A stretch of 64,000 nt of DNA from Diprion similis (taxonomy: Eukaryota; Arthropoda; Insecta; Hymenoptera; Diprionidae). Where the stretch lies: positions 11,270,501 to 11,334,500 of the forward strand of contig NC_060107.1 of the NCBI RefSeq assembly GCF_021155765.1, in the 5' to 3' direction. Positions 24,050 through 37,439 of the stretch are shown in pieces. A model generated the notes under the pieces. It searched no databases. It saw only the letters and a program-made list of their open reading frames with translations, and had not been told where the DNA came from. Numbering within the stretch: the first letter of the stretch is position 1; each line of letters opens with the position of its first letter. The position numbers were made by a program, and so were the translations under genes.

Positions 24050-27000
24050 AAAAACGTCTTTCGTCCATTTTTCAGCTGATGGTCTGTGAGTCGTAGTTTT
24101 TCTGCCGTTGATCCTACGCTATTTTTACTGTGTTTTCTGAGTTCCTGGGCGCCGAATTAGCCTAGAAATGGTCGTACAAATCGATTCCGAGTCGCAAAAT
24201 TTTCGGCCCCGAAAATCGAAAAAAAGTAAGGCTAACCCCTTTGGATTTTTTGTAAAAATTTTACCGATTTTGAAAAGTGCTGCAATTGATTCGTTGAGGC
24301 ACTATTCCGACGTAATTTTGCGAGAGAAAACGATTGAGCGCAGTCCCAATACGCTGCGAGCAACGTATCAAAAGTTACCGGCAAAAAACTAAAAGCTGTT
24401 TTGTCGATTTTTCAGCTGATGGTCTGTGAGTCGTAGTTTGTCTGCTGTTGATCCTACGCTATTTTTACTGTGTTTTCTGAGTTCCTGGGCGTCAAATTAG
24501 CCTAGAAAGGGTCGTGCAAATCGATTCCGAGTCGAAAAATTCTCGGCTCCGAAAATCAAAAAAAAAGGAAGGCTGACCCCTTTGGATTTTTTGTAAAAAT
24601 TTCACCGATTCTGAAAAGTGCTGCAATTAATTCGTTGAGGCACTATTCCGACGTAATTTTGCGAGAGAAAACGATTGAGCGCAGTCCCAATACGCTGCGA
24701 GCAACGGATCAAAAGTTACAGGCAAAAAACGAAAAACGTCTTTCGTCCATTTTTCAGCTGATGGTCTGTGAGTCGTAGTTTTTCTGCCGTTGATCCTACG
24801 CTATTTTTACTGTGTTTTCTGAGTTCCTGGGCGCCAAATTAGCCTAGAAATGGTCGTACAAATCGATTCCGAGTCGCAAAATTTTCGGCCCCGAAAATCA
24901 AAAAAAAGTAAGGCTAACCCCTTTGGATTTTTTGTAAAAATTTTACCGATTTTGAAAAGTGCTGCAATTGATTCGTTGAGGCACTATTCCGACGTAATTT
25001 TGCGAGAGAAAACGATTGAGCGCAGTCCCAATACGCTGCGAGCAACGTATCAAAAGTTACCGGCAAAAAACTAAAAGCTGTTTTGTCGATTTTTCAGCTG
25101 ATGGTCTGTGAGTCGTAGTTTGTCTGCTGTTGATCCTACGCTATTTTTACTGTGTTTTCTGAGTTCCTGGGCGTCAAATTAGCCTAGAAAGGGTCGTGCA
25201 AATCGATTCCGAGTCGAAAAATTCTCGGCTCCGAAAATCAAAAAAAAAGGAAGGCTAACCCCTTTGGATTTTTTGTAAAAATTTCACCGATTCTGAAAAG
25301 TGCTGCAATTAATTCGTTGAGGCACTATTCCGACGTAATTTTTCGAGAGAAAACGATTGAGCGCAGTCCCAATACGCTGCGAGCAACGGATCAAAAGTTA
25401 CAGACAAAAAACGAAAAACGTGTTTCGTCCATTTTTCAGCTGATGGTCTGTGAGTCGTAGTTTTTCTGCTGTTGATCCTACGCTATTTTTACTGTGTTTT
25501 CTGAGTTCCTGGGCGTCAAATTAGCCTAGAAAAGGTCGTGCAAATCGATTCCGAGTCGAAAAATTTTCGGCTCCGAGAATCAAAAAAAAAGGAAGGCTAA
25601 CCCCTTTGGATTTTTTGTAAAAATTTCATCGATTTTGAAAAGTGCTGCAATTGATTCGTTGAGGCACTATTCTGACGTAATTTTGCGAGAGAAAACGATT
25701 GAGCGCAGTCCCAATACGCTGCGAGCAACGGATCAAAAGTTACCGGCAAAAAACTAAAAGCTGTTTTGTCGATTTTTCAGCTCATGGTCTGTGAGTCGTA
25801 GTTTGTCTGCTGTTGATCGTACGCTATTTTTACTGTGTTTTCTGAGTTCCTGGGCGTCAAATTAGCCTAGAAAGGGTCGTACAAATCGATTCCGAGTCAA
25901 AAAATTTTCGGCTCCGAAAATCAGAAAAAAAGTAAGGCTAACCCCTTCGGATTTTTCGCGAAAATTCCACCGATTTTGGAAAGTGCTGCAATTGATTTGT
26001 TGAGGCACTATTCTGACGTGATTTTGCGAGAGAAAACGATTGAGCGCAGTCCCAATACGCTGCGAGCAACGGATCAAAAGTTACAGACAAAAAACGAAAA
26101 ACGTGTTTCGTCCATTTTTCAGCTGATGGTCTGTGAGTCGTAGTTTTTCTGCTGTTGATCCTACGCTATTTTTACTGTGTTTTCTGAGTTCCTGGGCGTC
26201 AAATTAGCCTAGAAAGGGTCGTGCAAATCGATTCCGAGTCGAAAAATTTTCGGCTCCGAAAATCAAAAAAAAAGGAAGGCTAACCCCTTTGGATTTTTTG
26301 TAAAAATTTCACCGATTTTGAAAAGTGCTGCAATTGATTCGTTGAGGCACTATTCCGACGTAATTTTGCGAGAGAAAACGATTGAGCGCAGTCCCAATAC
26401 GCTGCGAGCAACGGATCAAAAGTTACCGGCAAAAAACTAAAAGCTGTTTTGTCGATTTTTCAGCTGATGGTCTGTGAGTCGTAGTTTTTCTGCTGTTGAT
26501 CCTACGCTATTTTTACTGTGTGTTTTCTGAGTTCCTGGGCGTCAAATTAGCCTAGAAAGGGTCGTACAAATCGATTCCGAGTCAAAAAAATTTCGGCTCC
26601 GAAAATCAAAAAAAAAGTAAGGCTAACCCCTTTGGATTTTTTGTAAAAATTTCACCGATTTTGAAAAGTGCTGCAATTGATTCGTTGAGGCACTATTCTG
26701 ACGTAATTTTGCGAGAGAAAACGATTGAGCGCAGTCCCAATACGCTGCGAGCAACGGATCAAAAGTTACCGGCAAAAAACTAAAAGCTGTTTTGTCGATT
26801 TTTCAGCTGATGGTCTGTGAGTCGTAGTTTGTCTGCTGTTGATCGTACGCTATTTTTACTGTGTTTTCTGAGTTCCTGGGCGTCAAATTAGCCTAGAAAG
26901 GGTCGTACAAATCGATTCCGAGTCAAAAAATTTTCGGCTCCGAAAATCAGAAAAAAAGTAAGGCTAACCCCTTCGGATTTTTCGCGAAAATTCCACCGAT

Positions 27001-30000
27001 TTTGGAAAGTGCTGCAATTGATTTGTTGAGGCACTATTCTGACGTGATTTTGCGAGAGAAAACGATTGAGCGCAGTCCCAATACGCTGCGAGCAACGGAT
27101 CAAAAGTTACAGACAAAAAACGAAAAACGTGTTTCGTCCATTTTTCAGCTGATGGTCTGTGAGTCGTAGTTTTTCTGCTGTTGATCCTACGCTATTTTTA
27201 CTGTGTTTTCTGAGTTCCTGGGCGTCAAATTAGCCTAGAAAGGGTCGTGCAAATCGATTCCGAGTCGAAAAATTTTCGGCTCCGAAAATCAAAAAAAAAG
27301 GAAGGCTAACCCCTTTGGATTTTTTGTAAAAATTTCACCGATTTTGAAAAGTGCTGCAATTGATTCGTTGAGGCACTATTCCGACGTAATTTTGCGAGAG
27401 AAAACGATTGAGCGCAGTCCCAATACGCTGCGAGCAACGGATCAAAAGTTACAGACAAAAAACGAAAAACGTCTTTCGTCCATTTTTCAGCTGATGGTCT
27501 GTGAGTCGTAGTTTTTCTGCCGTTGATCCTACGCTATTTTTACTGTGTTTTCTGAGTTCCTGGGCGCCGAATTAGCCTAGAAATGGTCGTACAAATCGAT
27601 TCCGAGTCGCAAAATTTTCGGCCCCGAAAATCGAAAAAAAGTAAGGCTAACCCCTTTGGATTTTTTGTAAAAATTTTACCGATTTTGAAAAGTGCTGCAA
27701 TTGATTCGTTGAGGCACTATTCCGACGTAATTTTGCGAGAGAAAACGATTGAGCGCAGTCCCAATACGCTGCGAGCAACGTATCAAAAGTTACCGGCAAA
27801 AAACTAAAAGCTGTTTTGTCGATTTTTCAGCTGATGGTCTGTGAGTCGTAGTTTGTCTGCTGTTGATCCTACGCTATTTTTACTGTGTTTTCTGAGTTCC
27901 TGGGCGTCAAATTAGCCTAGAAAGGGTCGTGCAAATCGATTCCGAGTCGAAAAATTCTCGGCTCCGAAAATCAAAAAAAAAGGAAGGCTGACCCCTTTGG
28001 ATTTTTTGTAAAAATTTCACCGATTCTGAAAAGTGCTGCAATTAATTCGTTGAGGCACTATTCCGACGTAATTTTGCGAGAGAAAACGATTGAGCGCAGT
28101 CCCAATACGCTGCGAGCAACGGATCAAAAGTTACAGGCAAAAAACGAAAAACGTCTTTCGTCCATTTTTCAGCTGATGGTCTGTGAGTCGTAGTTTTTCT
28201 GCCGTTGATCCTACGCTATTTTTACTGTGTTTTCTGAGTTCCTGGGCGCCAAATTAGCCTAGAAATGGTCGTACAAATCGATTCCGAGTCGCAAAATTTT
28301 CGGCCCCGAAAATCAAAAAAAAGTAAGGCTAACCCCTTTGGATTTTTTGTAAAAATTTTACCGATTTTGAAAAGTGCTGCAATTGATTCGTTGAGGCACT
28401 ATTCCGACGTAATTTTGCGAGAGAAAACGATTGAGCGCAGTCCCAATACGCTGCGAGCAACGTATCAAAAGTTACCGGCAAAAAACTAAAAGCTGTTTTG
28501 TCGATTTTTCAGCTGATGGTCTGTGAGTCGTAGTTTGTCTGCTGTTGATCCTACGCTATTTTTACTGTGTTTTCTGAGTTCCTGGGCGTCAAATTAGCCT
28601 AGAAAGGGTCGTGCAAATCGATTCCGAGTCGAAAAATTCTCGGCTCCGAAAATCAAAAAAAAAGGAAGGCTAACCCCTTTGGATTTTTTGTAAAAATTTC
28701 ACCGATTCTGAAAAGTGCTGCAATTAATTCGTTGAGGCACTATTCCGACGTAATTTTTCGAGAGAAAACGATTGAGCGCAGTCCCAATACGCTGCGAGCA
28801 ACGGATCAAAAGTTACAGACAAAAAACGAAAAACGTGTTTCGTCCATTTTTCAGCTGATGGTCTGTGAGTCGTAGTTTTTCTGCTGTTGATCCTACGCTA
28901 TTTTTACTGTGTTTTCTGAGTTCCTGGGCGTCAAATTAGCCTAGAAAAGGTCGTGCAAATCGATTCCGAGTCGAAAAATTTTCGGCTCCGAGAATCAAAA
29001 AAAAAGGAAGGCTAACCCCTTTGGATTTTTTGTAAAAATTTCATCGATTTTGAAAAGTGCTGCAATTGATTCGTTGAGGCACTATTCTGACGTAATTTTG
29101 CGAGAGAAAACGATTGAGCGCAGTCCCAATACGCTGCGAGCAACGGATCAAAAGTTACCGGCAAAAAACTAAAAGCTGTTTTGTCGATTTTTCAGCTGAT
29201 GGTCTGTGAGTCGTAGTTTGTCTGCTGTTGATCGTACGCTATTTTTACTGTGTTTTCTGAGTTCCTGGGCGTCAAATTAGCCTAGAAAGGGTCGTACAAA
29301 TCGATTCCGAGTCAAAAAATTTTCGGCTCCGAAAATCAGAAAAAAAGTAAGGCTAACCCCTTCGGATTTTTCGCGAAAATTCCACCGATTTTGGAAAGTG
29401 CTGCAATTGATTTGTTGAGGCACTATTCTGACGTGATTTTGCGAGAGAAAACGATTGAGCGCAGTCCCAATACGCTGCGAGCAACGGATCAAAAGTTACA
29501 GACAAAAAACGAAAAACGTGTTTCGTCCATTTTTCAGCTGATGGTCTGTGAGTCGTAGTTTTTCTGCTGTTGATCCTACGCTATTTTTACTGTGTTTTCT
29601 GAGTTCCTGGGCGTCAAATTAGCCTAGAAAGGGTCGTGCAAATCGATTCCGAGTCGAAAAATTTTCGGCTCCGAAAATCAAAAAAAAAGGAAGGCTAACC
29701 CCTTTGGATTTTTTGTAAAAATTTCACCGATTTTGAAAAGTGCTGCAATTGATTCGTTGAGGCACTATTCCGACGTAATTTTGCGAGAGAAAACGATTGA
29801 GCGCAGTCCCAATACGCTGCGAGCAACGGATCAAAAGTTACCGGCAAAAAACTAAAAGCTGTTTTGTCGATTTTTCAGCTGATGGTCTGTGAGTCGTAGT
29901 TTTTCTGCTGTTGATCCTACGCTATTTTTACTGTGTGTTTTCTGAGTTCCTGGGCGTCAAATTAGCCTAGAAAGGGTCGTACAAATCGATTCCGAGTCAA

Positions 30001-33000
30001 AAAAATTTCGGCTCCGAAAATCAAAAAAAAAGTAAGGCTAACCCCTTTGGATTTTTTGTAAAAATTTCACCGATTTTGAAAAGTGCTGCAATTGATTCGT
30101 TGAGGCACTATTCTGACGTAATTTTGCGAGAGAAAACGATTGAGCGCAGTCCCAATACGCTGCGAGCAACGGATCAAAAGTTACCGGCAAAAAACTAAAA
30201 GCTGTTTTGTCGATTTTTCAGCTGATGGTCTGTGAGTCGTAGTTTGTCTGCTGTTGATCGTACGCTATTTTTACTGTGTTTTCTGAGTTCCTGGGCGTCA
30301 AATTAGCCTAGAAAGGGTCGTACAAATCGATTCCGAGTCAAAAAATTTTCGGCTCCGAAAATCAGAAAAAAAGTAAGGCTAACCCCTTCGGATTTTTCGC
30401 GAAAATTCCACCGATTTTGGAAAGTGCTGCAATTGATTTGTTGAGGCACTATTCTGACGTGATTTTGCGAGAGAAAACGATTGAGCGCAGTCCCAATACG
30501 CTGCGAGCAACGGATCAAAAGTTACAGACAAAAAACGAAAAACGTGTTTCGTCCATTTTTCAGCTGATGGTCTGTGAGTCGTAGTTTTTCTGCTGTTGAT
30601 CCTACGCTATTTTTACTGTGTTTTCTGAGTTCCTGGGCGTCAAATTAGCCTAGAAAGGGTCGTGCAAATCGATTCCGAGTCGAAAAATTTTCGGCTCCGA
30701 AAATCAAAAAAAAAGGAAGGCTAACCCCTTTGGATTTTTTGTAAAAATTTCACCGATTTTGAAAAGTGCTGCAATTGATTCGTTGAGGCACTATTCCGAC
30801 GTAATTTTGCGAGAGAAAACGATTGAGCGCAGTCCCAATACGCTGCGAGCAACGGATCAAAAGTTACAGACAAAAAACGAAAAACGTCTTTCGTCCATTT
30901 TTCAGCTGATGGTCTGTGAGTCGTAGTTTTTCTGCCGTTGATCCTACGCTATTTTTACTGTGTTTTCTGAGTTCCTGGGCGCCGAATTAGCCTAGAAATG
31001 GTCGTACAAATCGATTCCGAGTCGCAAAATTTTCGGCCCCGAAAATCGAAAAAAAGTAAGGCTAACCCCTTTGGATTTTTTGTAAAAATTTTACCGATTT
31101 TGAAAAGTGCTGCAATTGATTCGTTGAGGCACTATTCCGACGTAATTTTGCGAGAGAAAACGATTGAGCGCAGTCCCAATACGCTGCGAGCAACGTATCA
31201 AAAGTTACCGGCAAAAAACTAAAAGCTGTTTTGTCGATTTTTCAGCTGATGGTCTGTGAGTCGTAGTTTGTCTGCTGTTGATCCTACGCTATTTTTACTG
31301 TGTTTTCTGAGTTCCTGGGCGTCAAATTAGCCTAGAAAGGGTCGTGCAAATCGATTCCGAGTCGAAAAATTCTCGGCTCCGAAAATCAAAAAAAAAGGAA
31401 GGCTGACCCCTTTGGATTTTTTGTAAAAATTTCACCGATTCTGAAAAGTGCTGCAATTAATTCGTTGAGGCACTATTCCGACGTAATTTTGCGAGAGAAA
31501 ACGATTGAGCGCAGTCCCAATACGCTGCGAGCAACGGATCAAAAGTTACAGGCAAAAAACGAAAAACGTCTTTCGTCCATTTTTCAGCTGATGGTCTGTG
31601 AGTCGTAGTTTTTCTGCCGTTGATCCTACGCTATTTTTACTGTGTTTTCTGAGTTCCTGGGCGCCAAATTAGCCTAGAAATGGTCGTACAAATCGATTCC
31701 GAGTCGCAAAATTTTCGGCCCCGAAAATCAAAAAAAAGTAAGGCTAACCCCTTTGGATTTTTTGTAAAAATTTTACCGATTTTGAAAAGTGCTGCAATTG
31801 ATTCGTTGAGGCACTATTCCGACGTAATTTTGCGAGAGAAAACGATTGAGCGCAGTCCCAATACGCTGCGAGCAACGTATCAAAAGTTACCGGCAAAAAA
31901 CTAAAAGCTGTTTTGTCGATTTTTCAGCTGATGGTCTGTGAGTCGTAGTTTGTCTGCTGTTGATCCTACGCTATTTTTACTGTGTTTTCTGAGTTCCTGG
32001 GCGTCAAATTAGCCTAGAAAGGGTCGTGCAAATCGATTCCGAGTCGAAAAATTCTCGGCTCCGAAAATCAAAAAAAAAGGAAGGCTAACCCCTTTGGATT
32101 TTTTGTAAAAATTTCACCGATTCTGAAAAGTGCTGCAATTAATTCGTTGAGGCACTATTCCGACGTAATTTTTCGAGAGAAAACGATTGAGCGCAGTCCC
32201 AATACGCTGCGAGCAACGGATCAAAAGTTACAGACAAAAAACGAAAAACGTGTTTCGTCCATTTTTCAGCTGATGGTCTGTGAGTCGTAGTTTTTCTGCT
32301 GTTGATCCTACGCTATTTTTACTGTGTTTTCTGAGTTCCTGGGCGTCAAATTAGCCTAGAAAAGGTCGTGCAAATCGATTCCGAGTCGAAAAATTTTCGG
32401 CTCCGAGAATCAAAAAAAAAGGAAGGCTAACCCCTTTGGATTTTTTGTAAAAATTTCATCGATTTTGAAAAGTGCTGCAATTGATTCGTTGAGGCACTAT
32501 TCTGACGTAATTTTGCGAGAGAAAACGATTGAGCGCAGTCCCAATACGCTGCGAGCAACGGATCAAAAGTTACCGGCAAAAAACTAAAAGCTGTTTTGTC
32601 GATTTTTCAGCTGATGGTCTGTGAGTCGTAGTTTGTCTGCTGTTGATCGTACGCTATTTTTACTGTGTTTTCTGAGTTCCTGGGCGTCAAATTAGCCTAG
32701 AAAGGGTCGTACAAATCGATTCCGAGTCAAAAAATTTTCGGCTCCGAAAATCAGAAAAAAAGTAAGGCTAACCCCTTCGGATTTTTCGCGAAAATTCCAC
32801 CGATTTTGGAAAGTGCTGCAATTGATTTGTTGAGGCACTATTCTGACGTGATTTTGCGAGAGAAAACGATTGAGCGCAGTCCCAATACGCTGCGAGCAAC
32901 GGATCAAAAGTTACAGACAAAAAACGAAAAACGTGTTTCGTCCATTTTTCAGCTGATGGTCTGTGAGTCGTAGTTTTTCTGCTGTTGATCCTACGCTATT

Positions 33001-33385
33001 TTTACTGTGTTTTCTGAGTTCCTGGGCGTCAAATTAGCCTAGAAAGGGTCGTGCAAATCGATTCCGAGTCGAAAAATTTTCGGCTCCGAAAATCAAAAAA
33101 AAAGGAAGGCTAACCCCTTTGGATTTTTTGTAAAAATTTCACCGATTTTGAAAAGTGCTGCAATTGATTCGTTGAGGCACTATTCCGACGTAATTTTGCG
33201 AGAGAAAACGATTGAGCGCAGTCCCAATACGCTGCGAGCAACGGATCAAAAGTTACCGGCAAAAAACTAAAAGCTGTTTTGTCGATTTTTCAGCTGATGG
33301 TCTGTGAGTCGTAGTTTTTCTGCTGTTGATCCTACGCTATTTTTACTGTGTGTTTTCTGAGTTCCTGGGCGTCAAATTAGCCTAG
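24050..33385. repeat. HOR domain 4: 10-monomer unit (3,415 bp), ~2.7 copies
   Basis: Several private variants recur every 3,415 bp: 'ctgggcgccgaattagcc' (about 24144, 27559, 30974), 'ggaaggctgacccc' (about 24568, 27983, 31398), 'gacgtaatttttcgagag' (about 25332, 28747, 32162) and a two-base duplication 'actgtgtgttttctgag' (about 26515, 29930, 33345). The copies are almost identical; one visible difference is 'cagctcatggtc' at about 25779 where the next copy has 'cagctgatggtc'. The low divergence points to recent amplification or strong homogenisation. Dimer (682 bp) and trimer (1,026 bp) sub-repeats occur inside each unit. Confidence 0.9.
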
Positions 33386-33387
33386 AA

Positions 33388-36100
33388 ATGGTCGTACAAA
33401 TCGATTCCGAGTCGCAAAATTTTCGGCCCCGAAAATCGAAAAAAAGTAAGGCTAACCCCTTTGGATTTTTTGTAAAAATTTTACCGATTTTGAAAAGTGC
33501 TGCAATTGATTCGTTGAGGCACTATTCCGACGTAATTTTGCGAGAGAAAACGATTGAGCGCAGTCCCAATACGCTGCGAGCAACGTATCAAAAGTTACCG
33601 GCAAAAAACTAAAAGCTGTTTTGTCGATTTTTCAGCTGATGGTCTGTGAGTCGTAGTTTGTTTGCTGTTGATCCTACGCTATTTTTACTGTGTTTTCTGA
33701 GTTCCTGGGCGTCAAATTAGCCTAGAAAGGCTCGTACAAATCGATTCCGAGTCAAAAAATTTCCGGCTCCGAAAATCAGAAAAAAGTATCCCCTTTGGAT
33801 TTTTCGCGAAAATTCCACCGATTTTGGAAAGTGCTGCAATTGATTTGTTGAGGCACTATTCTGACGTAATTTTGCGAGAGAAAACGATTCAGCGCAGTCC
33901 CAATACGCTGCGAGCAATGTATCAAAAGTTACCGGCAAAAAACTAAAAGCTGTTTTGTCGATTTTTCAGCTGATGGTCTGTGAGTCGTTGTTTGTCTGCT
34001 GTTGATCCTACGCTATTTTTACTGTGTCTTCTGAGTTCCTGGGCGTCAAATTAGCCTAGAAAGGGTCGTACAAATCGATTCCGAGTCAAAAAATTTTCGG
34101 CTCCTAAAATCAAAAAAAAGTAAGGCTAACCCCTTTGGATTTTTCGCGAAAATTCCACCGATTTTGGAAAGTGCTGCAATTGATTTGTTGAGGCACTATT
34201 CTGACGTAATTTTGCGAGAGAAAACGATTGAGCGCAGTCCCAATATGCTGCGAGCAACGGATCAAAAGTTACAGACAAAAAACGAAAAACGTGTTTCGTC
34301 CATTTTTCAGCTGATGGTCTGTGAGTCGTTGTTTTTCTGCTGTTGATCCTACGCTATTTTTACTGTGTTTTCCGAGTTCCTGGGCGTCAAATTAGCCTAG
34401 AAAGGGTCGTGCAAATCGATTCCGAGTCGAAAAATTCTCGGCTCCGAAAATCAAAAAAAAAGGAAGGCTAACCCCTTTGGATTTTTCGCGAAAATTTCAC
34501 CGATTTTGGAAAGTGCTGCAATTGATTTGTTGAGGCACTATTCTGACGTAATTTTGCGAGAGAAAACGATTGAGCGCAGTCCCAATATGCTGCGAGCAAC
34601 GGATCAAAAGTTACAGACAAAAAACGAAAAACGTGTTTCGTCCATTTTTCAGCTGATGGTCTGTGAGTCGTTGTTTTTCTGCTGTTGATCCTACGCTATT
34701 TTTACTGTGTTTTCTGAGTTCCTGGGCGCCAAATTAGCCTAGAAATGGTCGGACAAATCGATTCCGAGTCGCAAAATTTTCGGCCCCGAAAATCGAAAAA
34801 AAGTAAGGCTAACCCCTTTGGATTTTTTGTAAAAATTTTACCGATTTTGAAAAGTGCTGCAATTGATTCGTTGAGGCACTATTCCGACGTAATTTTGCGA
34901 GAGAAAACGATTGAGCGCAGTCCCAATACGCTGCGAGCAACGTATCAAAAGTTACCGGCAAAAAACTAAAAGCTGTTTTGTCGATTTTTCAGCTGATGGT
35001 CTGTGAGTCGTAGTTTGTTTGCTGTTGATCCTACGCTATTTTTACTGTGTTTTCTGAGTTCCTGGGCGTCAAATTAGCCTAGAAAGGGTCGTACAAATCG
35101 ATTCCGAGTCAAAAAATTTCCGGCTCCGAAAATCAGAAAAAAGTATCCCCTTTGGATTTTTCGCGAAAATTCCACCGATTTTGGAAAGTGCTGCAATTGA
35201 TTTGTTGAGGCACTATTCTGACGTAATTTTGCGAGAGAAAACGATTCAGCGCAGTCCCAATACGCTGCGAGCAACGTATCAAAAGTTACCGGCAAAAAAC
35301 TAAAAGCTGTTTTGTCGATTTTTCAGCTGATGGTCTGTGAGTCGTAGTTTGTCTGCTGTTGATCCTACGCTATTTTTACTGTGTTTTCTGAGTTCCTGGG
35401 CGTCAAATTAGCCTAGAAAGGGTCGTACAAATCGATTCCGAGTCAAAAAATTTTCGGCTCCTAAAATCAAAAAAAAGTAAGGCTAACCCCTTTGGATTTT
35501 TCGCGAAAATTCCACCGATTTTGGAAAGTGCTGCAATTGATTTGTTGAGGCACTATTCTGACGTAATTTTGCGAGAGAAAACGATTGAGCGCAGTCCCAA
35601 TATGCTGCGAGCAACGGATCAAAAGTTACAGACAAAAAACGAAAAACGTGTTTCGTCCATTTTTCAGCCGATGGTCTGTGAGTCGTTGTTTTTCTGCTGT
35701 TGATCCTACGCTATTTTTACTGTGTTTTCTGAGTTCCTGGGCGCCAAATTAGCCTAGAAATGGTCGGACAAATCGATTCCGAGTCGCAAAATTTTCGGCC
35801 CCGAAAATCGAAAAAAAGTAAGGCTAACCCCTTTGGATTTTTTGTAAAAATTTTACCGATTTTGAAAAGTGCTGCAATTGATTCGTTGAGGCACTATTCC
35901 GACGTAATTTTGCGAGAGAAAACGATTGAGCGCAGTCCCAATACGCTGCGAGCAACGTATCAAAAGTTACCGGCAAAAAACTAAAAGCTGTTTTGTCGAT
36001 TTTTCAGCTGATGGTCTGTGAGTCGTAGTTTGTCTGCTGTTGATCCTACGCTATTTTTACTGTGTTTTCTGAGTTCCTGGGCGTCAAATTAGCCTAGAAA
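33388..36100. repeat. HOR domain 5: short unit (1,357 bp, 4 monomers) marked by a 6-bp deletion
   Basis: The monomers at 33717 and 35074 both lack six bases in the usual 'gtaaggctaacccc' stretch, reading 'aaaagtatcccctttgg', and sit 1,357 bp apart. Companion variants keep the same spacing, for example 'cggctcctaaaatc' (about 34098 and 35455) and 'cccaatatgctgcgag' (about 34239 and 35596). The deletion explains why this period is shorter than four standard monomers. A three-monomer spacing (1,015 bp) also occurs between 34745 and 35760. Confidence 0.75.
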
Positions 36101-37439
36101 GGGTCGTACAAATCGATTCCGAGTCAAAAATTTTTCGGCTCCTAAAATCAAAAAAAAGTAAGGCTAACCCCTTTGGATTTTTCGCGAAAATTCCACCGAT
36201 TTCGGAAAGTGCTGCAATTGATTTGTTGAGGCACTATTCCGACGTAATTTTGCGAGAGAAAACGATTCAGCGCAGTCCCAATACGCTGCGAGCAACGGAT
36301 CAAAAGTTACAGACAAAAAACGAAAAACGTGTTTCGTCCATTTTTCAGCTGATGGTCTGTGAGTCGTAGTTTTTCTGCTGTTGATCCTACGCTATTTTTA
36401 CTGTGTTTTCTGAGTTCCTGGGCGTCAAATTAGCCTAGAAAAGGTCGTGCAAATCGATTCCGAGTCGAAAAATTTTCGGCTCCGAAAATCAAAAAAAAAG
36501 AAAGGCTAACCCCTTTGGATTTTTTGTGAAAATTTCATCGATTTTGAAAAGTGCTGCAATTGATTCGTTGAGGCACTATTCCGACGTAATTTTGCGAGAG
36601 AAAACGATTGAGCGCAGTCCCAATACGCTGCGAGCAACGGATCAAAAGTTACAGACAAAAAACGAAAAACGTGTTTCGTCCATTTTTCAGCTGATGGTCT
36701 GTGAGTCGTTGTTTTTCTGCTGTTGATCCTACGCTATTTTTACTGTGTTTTCTGAGTTCCTGGGCGTCAAATTAGCCTAGAAAGGGTCGTGCAAATCGAT
36801 TCCGAGTCGAAAAATTCTCGGCTCCGAAAATCAAAAAAAAAGGAAGGCTAACCCCTTCGGATTTTTTGTAAAAATTTCACCGATTTTGAAAAGTGCTGCA
36901 ATTAATTCGTTGAGGCACTATTCCGACGTAATTTTGCGAGAGAAAACGATTGAGCGCAGTCCCAATACGCTGCGAGCAACGGATCAAAAGTTACAGGCAA
37001 AAAACGAGAAACGTCTTTCGTCCATTTTTCAGCTGATGGTCTGTGAGTCGTAGTTTTTCTGCCGTTGATCCTACGCTATTTTTACTGTGTTTTCTGAGTT
37101 CCTGGGCGCCAAATTAGCCTAGAAATGGTCGTACAAATCGATTCCGAGTCGCAAAATTTTCGGCCCCGAAAATCGAAAAAAAGTAAGGCTAACCCCTTTG
37201 GATTTTTTGTAAAAATTTTACCGATTTTGAAAAGTGCTGCAATTGATTCGTTGAGGCACTATTCCGACGTAATTTTGCGAGAGAAAACGATTGAGCGCAG
37301 TCCCAATACGCTGCGAGCAACGGATCAAAAGTTACCGGCAAAAAACTAAAAGCTGTTTTGTCGATTTTTCAGCTGATGGTCTGTGAGTCGTAGTTTGTCT
37401 GCTGTTGATCCTACGCTATTTTTACTGTGTTTTCTGAGT

